From assembly GCA_964385045.1 (NCBI GenBank), contig CAYLNM010000140.1, forward strand, positions 1-10,944: a stretch of 10,944 bases of DNA, given 5' to 3'. Source of the stretch: CAYLNM01 sp964385045. GTDB lineage: Bacteria > Planctomycetota > Phycisphaerae > Phycisphaerales > SM1A02. Both the position numbers and the translations under genes were made by a program. The notes under the pieces were generated by a model. It had not been told where the DNA came from and ran no database searches. It was given only the letters and a program-made list of their open reading frames with translations. The number at the start of each line of letters is the position of its first letter. Position 1 is the first letter of the stretch. Positions 6,212-10,944 of this stretch are shown here, piece by piece.

Positions 6212-6245
6212 GGCCTCGTGGCGAGGCCGCCGCATCGGCGGCCTC
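6212..6245. other. Two overlapping, mutually exclusive hairpins
   Basis: Hairpin A: GGCCTCG (6212-6218) with CGAGGCC (6222-6228). Hairpin B: GAGGCCGCCG (6223-6232) with CGGCGGCCTC (6236-6245), a perfect 10-bp stem with a CAT loop. They share bases 6223-6228, so only one can form at a time. Being palindromic, each can form in RNA from either strand; B may be a bidirectional transcription stop. Confidence 0.55.
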
Positions 6246-6310
6246 GGTCGTCCCGCGTCGATCGTCCGAGAACGTCCGGGCCGGGATCTTCAGAGCCAGG
6301 GCTGGAGGCG

Positions 6311-6327
6311 TCGGCCATCGTGGCCGA
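6311..6327. other. Perfect 7-bp inverted repeat
   Basis: TCGGCCA (6311-6317) and TGGCCGA (6321-6327) pair exactly around TCG. It is isolated in the non-coding stretch, with no T tract on either side. Role unknown. Confidence 0.4.
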
Positions 6328-6490
6328 TTGCTCGGGTGGGATGCGGTGGGGGCGCACGAGGCGCTCACCCACACGAGGAACCGCCCCCGGGGCCGATCCA
6401 CCTGTCCGCGGTCCCTCGTCGCCCCGCCGCCTCCCACCCGTCCTCGGGGCTCGCCGATCGCCGCCGGCCGAGCACCGGGCGTCCCGGTCG

Positions 6491-6523
6491 GCCCTCCGCC
6501 CTCCGCGGCCGCCCTCCGCGGCC
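6491..6523. repeat. 13-bp tandem repeat downstream of recG
   Basis: The unit gccctccgcggcc occurs at 6498-6510 and again at 6511-6523, preceded by a partial copy (gccctcc) at 6491-6497. Non-coding, just past the recG stop. Confidence 0.7.
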
Positions 6524-6531
6524 GCCGCCGA

Positions 6532-6556
6532 ACGCGTGGCCGCCGCCCGCACGCGT
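6532..6556 (-). terminator. Hairpin overlapping the recG stop codon
   Basis: ACGCGTG (6532-6538) and CACGCGT (6550-6556) pair exactly over 7 bp with an 11-nt loop; base 6556 is the last base of the recG TGA. No T tract follows on the minus strand. Candidate 3' end structure of recG mRNA. Confidence 0.4.
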
Positions 6557-8793
6557 CAGCCCACGTCACCGAGTCCGAAGGCGGTGCCGTGCCGCCGAAG
6601 CACCCGGCGTCGCAGCAGCGACTCGTCGTCGGCGTCCAGCTCGGGCGACCGCTCGATCCACGCCAGGGCGTCCCGCCGCGCCGTGCGCAGCAGCGATGCG
6701 TCGCGCGAGAGGTCGGCCACGCGGAACGGCGCGATGCCGGACTGGCGGGTGCCGAAGACCTCGCCCGGGCCGCGGATCGCCAGGTCGGCCTCCGCGACCT
6801 CGAAGCCGTCGGTGGTGGTGCGGATCGCCTCGAGCCGGCGGGCGGCGTCGTCGGTCTGCGGATCGGCCACCAGCACGCAGACGCCGGGCTTCTCGCCGCG
6901 GCCCACCCGCCCCCGGAGCTGGTGCAGCTGCGCGAGCCCGAAGCGGTCGGCGTGCTCGATCACGATCATCGTCGCGCCAGGGACGTCCACGCCGACCTCG
7001 ATCACGGTCGTGGCCACGAGCACGTCGAGCTCGCCCGCGCGGAAGCGGGTCATGACGGCGTCGCGTTCGGCGGCGTTCATGCGTCCGTGCACCGCGGCGA
7101 GTCGCGCGCCGGCGAGCGGCCCGCCGGCGAGCCGGGCGAGATGGCCCGCCACGTCGGGCAGCTCCGGCGACGGATCGACCGCGGGCACGACGACGTAGCC
7201 CTGCTCGCCGCGCCGCACGCGATCGGCCAGGTGGGCGTACACCTCGCCGGAGCGCGCCGGCGGCATCACCCGCGTGCGCACGGGCGTGCGTCCGGGCGGC
7301 AGGCCGCGGATGACCGACACGTCGAGGTCGCCGTAGACGGTCAGGGCGAGCGTCCGCGGGATCGGGGTCGCGGTCATCACCAGCACGTGCGGGCTCGTCC
7401 CGTCGCCGCTGCGATCGCGGAGGGCCGCCCGCTGGTGCACGCCGAAGCGGTGCTGCTCGTCGATCACCGCCACCCCGAGCCGGTGGAAGCGGGCGTCCTC
7501 GACCAGCAGGGCGTGGGTGCCGACCACGAGGTCCAGCTCGCCCGCGGCGAGGGCGGCGAGCCGCTCGCGCCGCGCCGCGGCCCCGGCCGAGCCGGTGAGC
7601 AGGGCCATCCGCACGTCGGAGCCCGCGAGCAGCCGCGCGATCGAGCCGTGATGCTGCTCGGCGAGCAGCTCGGTCGGGGCGACCATCGCGCCCTGCCGGC
7701 CGTGGGCCACCGCCACGAGCATCGCGTCGAGGGCGACCACCGTCTTGCCCGCGCCGACGTCGCCCTGCAGCAGCCGGTTCATCGGCACCTCGCGGGCGAG
7801 GTCCTCCCCGATCTCCTCGACCGAGCGACGCTGGTCCGGGGTGTACGCGAACGGCAGCCGGGCCTCGATGCGGGCCGCCACCGCCTCGGTCCGCACGAGC
7901 GGTGCCGCGCGCTGGGTCAGCCGGCGGCGGGCCCGCGTCATCGCGACCGCGAGCTGCAGGAGCAGCAGCTCGTCGAAGGCCAGTCGCCGCCGCCCCGCCC
8001 GCGTCTCGGCCTCGTCGCGCGGGGCGTGGACCATCCGCAGGGCCTCGGCGAGGGGCGGCAGGTCGCGCTCGCGTCGATAGTGCTCCGGCAGGTGGTCGTC
8101 GATCGCGGCGAGCGCCTCGGGGAGCGCCGCCCGGACGAGGCCCGCGATCGCGCGGGAGGGCATCCCGTCGGTGGCGGGGTACACGGGGACGAGCGCCGCC
8201 TCGGCCTCGGCCTCCGACTCGGCCTCCGACTCGGCCTCCGCGGCGATCCCCGCCGGCCGATCGACCGCCGCGTCCGGTGTTGCCGGGGACCCCGGCGGGG
8301 GCGTGGGCTCGGGCCGCCCGAGCTCGTCCGCGGCCGCGAGCCGCTCCCACCGCGGGTTCGTCATCCGCAGGCCGCCCGGTGCCCGCTCGAGCCGTCCGAC
8401 GCAGCGGATGCGGGCCCCGGGATGCAGCTGCCGCGCGATCCACGTGGCCCCGAACCACGTCAGGGCCAGCGTGCCCGTCTCGTCCTCGAGCGTGGCCTCG
8501 ACGCGGGGCCGGCGCCCCCGCGCCGGACGCACCGCGGCCACCTCGCCGACCACCGTGACCTGGTCCCGGTCGTGCCCCGCCTCGAGCAGCGCGGCGGCGG
8601 CCTGGATCGTCTCGGCCCCGAGGTGTCGCTCGTAGCGGAAGGGCACGTGCACGAGCAGGTCGGCGACGCGGCGGATGCCGAGGCGGCCGAGCGCCTCGGC
8701 GCGGCGGTCGCCCACGCCGGGGAGGCTCGTCACCCGGCGGCGAAGCACCTCGGGCGTCTCGTCGGCGGCGGGCGTGGACGAGGCGTCGGCCAT
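6556..8793 (-). CDS. recG: ATP-dependent DNA helicase RecG
   Basis: Double-strand DNA translocase that remodels stalled forks and branch-migrates Holliday junctions. N-terminal wedge region: LPGVGDRRAEALGRLGI (24-40) and LLVHVPFRYERH (46-57), then the OB fold (about 78-150). Helicase motifs: MNRLLQGDVGAGKT (338-351, Walker A GDVGAGKT), APTELLAEQH (372-381), VIDEQHRFGV (443-452, DEQH box), MTATPIPRTLALTVYGDLDVSVI (473-495), TTVIEVGVDVP (595-605), and QLHQLRGRVGRG (622-633), followed by GPGEVFGTRQSG (675-686). At 745 residues it exceeds E. coli RecG (693), mainly through a Pro/Ala/Glu-rich linker at about 155-200 containing EAESEAESEAEAEAA. The ATG at 8793 fits the E. coli-type N-terminus and has no Shine-Dalgarno sequence but a -10-like hexamer 6 nt upstream. 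It is divergent from xseA across 62 bp. Confidence 0.97.
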   Translation of the reverse strand: MADASSTPAADETPEVLRRRVTSLPGVGDRRAEALGRLGIRRVADLLVHVPFRYERHLGAETIQAAAALLEAGHDRDQVTVVGEVAAVRPARGRRPRVEATLEDETGTLALTWFGATWIARQLHPGARIRCVGRLERAPGGLRMTNPRWERLAAADELGRPEPTPPPGSPATPDAAVDRPAGIAAEAESEAESEAEAEAALVPVYPATDGMPSRAIAGLVRAALPEALAAIDDHLPEHYRRERDLPPLAEALRMVHAPRDEAETRAGRRRLAFDELLLLQLAVAMTRARRRLTQRAAPLVRTEAVAARIEARLPFAYTPDQRRSVEEIGEDLAREVPMNRLLQGDVGAGKTVVALDAMLVAVAHGRQGAMVAPTELLAEQHHGSIARLLAGSDVRMALLTGSAGAAARRERLAALAAGELDLVVGTHALLVEDARFHRLGVAVIDEQHRFGVHQRAALRDRSGDGTSPHVLVMTATPIPRTLALTVYGDLDVSVIRGLPPGRTPVRTRVMPPARSGEVYAHLADRVRRGEQGYVVVPAVDPSPELPDVAGHLARLAGGPLAGARLAAVHGRMNAAERDAVMTRFRAGELDVLVATTVIEVGVDVPGATMIVIEHADRFGLAQLHQLRGRVGRGEKPGVCVLVADPQTDDAARRLEAIRTTTDGFEVAEADLAIRGPGEVFGTRQSGIAPFRVADLSRDASLLRTARRDALAWIERSPELDADDESLLRRRVLRRHGTAFGLGDVG
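8198..8240. repeat. Tandem repeat coding for the Glu/Ala/Ser linker of RecG
   Basis: Two exact 12-bp units, ggcctccgactc (8209-8220 and 8221-8232), are flanked by 6-bp gcctcg copies on the left and a partial unit on the right. In recG this reads EAESEAESEAEAEA. Unit lengths are multiples of three, so the frame is kept. Confidence 0.85.
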
Positions 8794-8799
8794 CCGCGG

Positions 8800-8805
8800 A
8801 CGATA
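8800..8805 (-). promoter_or_regulatory. Candidate -10 of recG, placing +1 at the ATG
   Basis: On the minus strand the hexamer TATCGT ends 6 nt before the recG ATG (8793), so a start 7 nt past its last base would be the A of the ATG. It is preceded by TGG, giving the TGn of an extended -10. No -35 is evident. Confidence 0.45.
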
Positions 8806-8841
8806 CCACCGGGTCCGGGGGCGACCCGGGGAACGGGCGAA

Positions 8842-8847
8842 TAGACT
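8842..8847 (+). promoter_or_regulatory. Candidate -10 of xseA, nearly leaderless
   Basis: TAGACT ends 8 nt before the xseA ATG at 8856, predicting transcription from about 8854-8856. It lies 36 bp from the recG -10 on the other strand, so the two polymerase sites would overlap. Confidence 0.45.
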
Positions 8848-8855
8848 CGGCGACG

Positions 8856-10526
8856 ATGGACCTCTTCACGCAGGCGAGGCGCCCGGACGACGAGCCGGGC
8901 CGGTCCCGCGACGGCTCCGGTCGCGCCCCCGGCGAGCCCGCGACGGCGGGACCGCGCGTGCTGTCGGTGCGGCGACTCGCCGAGCGGATCCGCCGCACGC
9001 TGCAGGAGGGCCTGCCGGCCGAGGTGCGGGTGCGGGGCGAGATCTCGAACCTCTCGCGGCGCAAGCACTGGTTCTTCTCGCTCAAGGACGCCGACGCGAC
9101 GATCCAGTGCGTCGCGTTCGCGGGCGACGTGCGCCGCTTCGACGCGCAGCTGGTCGACGGCGACGAGGTTGTCGCCACCGGCCGCGTCGACCACTGGACG
9201 GCGGCGGGGCGGACGCAGCTCTACGTCCGCCTGCTGGAGCGGGCGGGACGGGGCACGCTGCAGCAGCGGTACGAGGCGCTCGTCAGCGAGCTCCGCGAGC
9301 TCGGCTGGTTCGACGAGGCCCGCAAGCGTCGCCCCCCGTTCCTCCCCCGGCGCATCGCGGTGATCACCTCCGCGGCCGGGGCGGCGATCGCGGACGTGCG
9401 GAAGACGGTCGCCCACCGCATGCCGGCGGTCGGCCTCGTCGTCTACGACGTGCGGGTGCAGGGCGAGGCGGCGGCGGGGGAGGTCGCGGCCGCGATCCGG
9501 CGGGCCGAGGCCGACGCGCCGCGGCTCGGCACGGACGCGATCCTCGTGACCCGCGGCGGCGGCTCGCTGGAGGACCTCTGGGCGTTCAACGAGCGGGAGG
9601 TCGCCGAGGCGATCCACGCCTGCGGACTGCCGGTGGCGGCCGCGATCGGCCACGAGTCGGACACCACGATCGCGGAGCTGGTGGCGGACCTGCGGGGCTC
9701 GACGCCGACGCAGGCGGCGATGCTGCTGGTGCCGGACCGCAGCGAGCTCGCCCAGCAGGTCGACCATCTCGCCGGGCGCCTGCGGTTCGTCGTCGCCCGG
9801 CGCCTCGAGCGCGGCCGGGAGCGGATCGACGCCGCGGCGACGCGGCCGGTCCTCCGCGACCCGCGGGCGCTGCTGGCGATCCCGCGTCAGCGGCTCGACG
9901 GCGTGCGGCGCACGCTTCGGCACGCGGCGGCGGCGCGGCTGGGACGGGAGCGGATCCGCCTCGGCCGGCTCGAGGGCCGGTGGCGCGACGCCCGGCCGTC
10001 GGCCCGCCAGGCGGCGCGGCGCGAGCACGCGGCGCTGCTGCGAGCGCGGCTCGACGCGGCGATCCGGCGGCGGCTCGACCGCGCGGCGGCGGCGGTCCCG
10101 ACTCGGCGGGCGCTCGACGCGACGGCCGGCCGTCGCCTCGCGGCGATCCGGACGCGGCTGGATCGCCACGCCGCGGCCCTCTCGATGCTCGACCCGGCGA
10201 ACGTCCTCGCTCGCGGCTACACGTACACCACACGGGCGGACGACGGGGCGCTCGTGCGGGGGCCCGGCGACGCGGGGCCGGGATCGGTGATCGTGACCCA
10301 CGCGGCCGACGGGACGCTCCGCTCGCGGGTGGAGGCGGGCGGCGACGGCGGGGCCGGTGCGACGGGCGCGTCGGGGGCGGCGGCGGTCACGGCGGCGTCG
10401 GGGGCGGCGCCGGGGGCGGCGGCGGGCGCGGCGGCGGTCACGGCGGCGACCAGCACCTCCGGCGACGCGGCGGCGAGATCGTCGCGGGGCGGCCGGGCCC
10501 CGCGCGGCCACCGCCGGGGCGAATGA
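8856..10526 (+). CDS. xseA: Exodeoxyribonuclease VII large subunit
   Basis: Catalytic subunit of ExoVII, which degrades single-stranded DNA from both ends without needing divalent metal. 556 residues. The OB fold comes first: LSVRRLAERIRRTLQ (36-50), VRGEISNLSRRKHWFFSLKD (59-78). The nuclease domain follows: IAVITSAAGAAIADV (167-181), VTRGGGSLEDLWAFN (231-245) and AIGHESDTTIAELVADLRGSTPTQAAMLLVPDR (263-295). A long Arg/Ala-rich helical region (about 296-445) is the expected coiled coil that binds XseB, and LSMLDPANVLARGYTYT (442-458) is the conserved C-terminal motif. Residues after ~493 form an Ala/Gly/Thr-rich tail of about 65 residues ending in Arg/Gly, which is not part of the usual family. 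The ATG at 8856 begins MDLF, close to a -10-like hexamer; no Shine-Dalgarno sequence. xseB follows after 68 nt. Confidence 0.96.
   Translation: MDLFTQARRPDDEPGRSRDGSGRAPGEPATAGPRVLSVRRLAERIRRTLQEGLPAEVRVRGEISNLSRRKHWFFSLKDADATIQCVAFAGDVRRFDAQLVDGDEVVATGRVDHWTAAGRTQLYVRLLERAGRGTLQQRYEALVSELRELGWFDEARKRRPPFLPRRIAVITSAAGAAIADVRKTVAHRMPAVGLVVYDVRVQGEAAAGEVAAAIRRAEADAPRLGTDAILVTRGGGSLEDLWAFNEREVAEAIHACGLPVAAAIGHESDTTIAELVADLRGSTPTQAAMLLVPDRSELAQQVDHLAGRLRFVVARRLERGRERIDAAATRPVLRDPRALLAIPRQRLDGVRRTLRHAAAARLGRERIRLGRLEGRWRDARPSARQAARREHAALLRARLDAAIRRRLDRAAAAVPTRRALDATAGRRLAAIRTRLDRHAAALSMLDPANVLARGYTYTTRADDGALVRGPGDAGPGSVIVTHAADGTLRSRVEAGGDGGAGATGASGAAAVTAASGAAPGAAAGAAAVTAATSTSGDAAARSSRGGRAPRGHRRGE
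10377..10448. repeat. 21-bp direct repeat in the xseA C-terminal tail
   Basis: The same 21 bp (gcggcggcggtcacggcggc plus g) occurs at 10377-10397 and 10428-10448, starts 51 bp apart, coding AAAVTAA twice. The intervening sequence is also simple GCG/GGC-type codons. Confidence 0.8.
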
Positions 10527-10582
10527 GGCGACCGGCGACGCGGGGCCCCTCCGTCGCGTGGGCACGCGCCGGGCCCGCCCCG

Positions 10583-10588
10583 TACAGT
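10583..10588 (+). promoter_or_regulatory. Candidate -10 of xseB, placing +1 at the ATG
   Basis: TACAGT (4 of 6 matches to TATAAT) ends 6 nt before the xseB ATG at 10595, so a start 7 nt past its last base is the A of the ATG. A weak -35, TGGGCA (10559-10564, 4 of 6), lies 18 bp upstream. Confidence 0.4.
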
Positions 10589-10594
10589 GCCCGC

Positions 10595-10840
10595 ATGAGC
10601 GAGACGTCGTCGTCGGAGGATCGCCGCGACCCGGCGGAGCTGAGCTTCGAGCAGGCCGCGGCCGAGCTGGAGTCGATCATCGCCCGCATCGAGTCGGGCG
10701 AGATCGGCCTCGAGGAGTCGCTCGCCGAGTGGCGGCACGGCGGGGCCCTGCTCAAGCGGTGCCGCGAGGTGCTCGATCACGCGGAGCGGGAGCTCGCGGC
10801 CGCCGACCTGCCCGAGGAGCCGGCGGCCGAGGAGGCCTGA
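10595..10840 (+). CDS. xseB: Exodeoxyribonuclease VII small subunit
   Basis: 81-residue accessory subunit that binds the helical region of XseA; several copies join one large subunit. The family pattern is clear: LSFEQAAAELESIIARIESGEIGLEESLAEW (16-46), then HGGALLKRCREVLDHAERELAAADL (48-72), two amphipathic helices joined by the ESGE turn. Length is normal for XseB. The N-terminal ~15 residues (MSETSSSEDRRDPAE) and the acidic tail (PEEPAAEEA) are variable. The ATG at 10595 is the only sensible start before the conserved region. It lies 68 nt after the xseA stop codon, wider than the overlap often seen in xseAB operons, and has its own possible -10 hexamer. No Shine-Dalgarno sequence is visible. 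Confidence 0.94.
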   Translation: MSETSSSEDRRDPAELSFEQAAAELESIIARIESGEIGLEESLAEWRHGGALLKRCREVLDHAERELAAADLPEEPAAEEA

Positions 10841-10845
10841 GCCGA

Positions 10846-10862
10846 CCCGCCCGGCGGGCGGG
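10846..10862 (+). terminator. GC hairpin after xseB
   Basis: CCCGCCC (10846-10852) and GGGCGGG (10856-10862) pair exactly around GGC, starting 5 nt after the xseB stop codon. No T tract follows. The remaining sequence to 10944 is GC-rich and shows no recognisable gene. Confidence 0.5.
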
Positions 10863-10944
10863 CGACCGACCTCCGGCCGGCGCCCCGTCCGGCGACCGGC
10901 GCGACCAGGCCGCCATCGACCCGCCCGCGCCCCGCGCCCCGCGC

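Larger units (their letters stand above)
6100..6555. other. Non-coding convergent region between alr and recG
   Basis: 456 bp between two gene ends. Reading frames here translate to Arg/Pro/Ala-rich sequence without conserved motifs. The visible content is structural: hairpins at 6114-6130, 6130-6146, 6212-6228, 6223-6245, 6311-6327 and 6532-6556, a heptamer array at 6155-6196 and a 13-bp tandem repeat at 6491-6523. I compared it by eye with tRNA, SRP RNA, RNase P RNA and tmRNA signatures and found none. Confidence 0.6.

Noticed and set aside
6305..6319. 15-bp match between this stretch and the recG start (both read MADAS on the minus strand)
   Set aside because: A rough estimate of chance matches in an 11-kb GC-rich window gives a few 15-bp identities, so a duplicated recG start is not supported.
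6130..9178. Long open frames opposite or out of frame with recG (6130-8844 on +, 6566-9178 on -)
   Set aside because: Both overlap the conserved RecG coding sequence through most of their length and translate to low-complexity Arg/Gly/Pro sequence.
1..10944. A new defence, mobile or biosynthetic system in this window
   Set aside because: Every gene of good quality belongs to a known housekeeping family, and no transposase, integrase, toxin-antitoxin pair, reverse transcriptase or unknown conserved gene could be supported.

Overview
The window is very GC-rich chromosomal DNA (roughly three quarters G+C by eye) from a bacterium. I infer a planctomycete, most likely of the Phycisphaerae type. 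The basis is the tail of a PEP-CTERM-like exported protein at the left edge, a Rho whose core sequence (TMSGGLDSKALDIPKQLFGAARN region) resembles my memory of that group, and near absence of Shine-Dalgarno sequences. This placement is an inference; no rRNA or other marker is present. There are no tRNAs, rRNAs, mobile elements, phage genes or CRISPR arrays. I find no new multi-gene system; the window is mainly housekeeping RNA and DNA metabolism, with several unusual details.

Layout. 1-53: C-terminal end of a + strand surface or exported protein, followed by two hairpins. 292-4517, minus strand, transcribed right to left: a DEVD-variant DEAD-box RNA helicase, then psuG (pseudouridine-5'-phosphate glycosidase) 7 nt after it, then rho after a 163-nt gap that holds its own candidate promoter. 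4518-4875: divergent regulatory region. 4876-6099, plus strand: a divergent alanine racemase. 6100-6555: non-coding convergent region with hairpins and short tandem repeats. 6556-8793, minus: recG. 8856-10526 and 10595-10840, plus: xseA and xseB, the two subunits of exodeoxyribonuclease VII. The last 104 nt hold a GC hairpin and no gene I recognise.

How the genes fit together. The left block is about RNA fate: unwinding, breakdown of a modified nucleotide, and transcription termination. The right block is about DNA repair: the fork-remodelling helicase RecG and ExoVII sit back to back across a 62-bp gap. Between them lies the cell-wall gene alr. Three start codons in the right block (recG, xseA, xseB) have a TAnnnT -10-like hexamer 6, 8 and 6 nt upstream, so their mRNAs would be leaderless or nearly so. 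In contrast the helicase and rho appear to have leaders of about 190 and 130 nt.

Recurrent oddities: GC-strong hairpins without U tracts after most gene ends; low-complexity Ala/Pro/Glu/Arg insertions in housekeeping enzymes (helicase N-terminus, PsuG, RecG, XseA tail), three of them coded by short tandem repeats; and substitutions at recognised functional positions in Rho, PsuG, Alr and the helicase.
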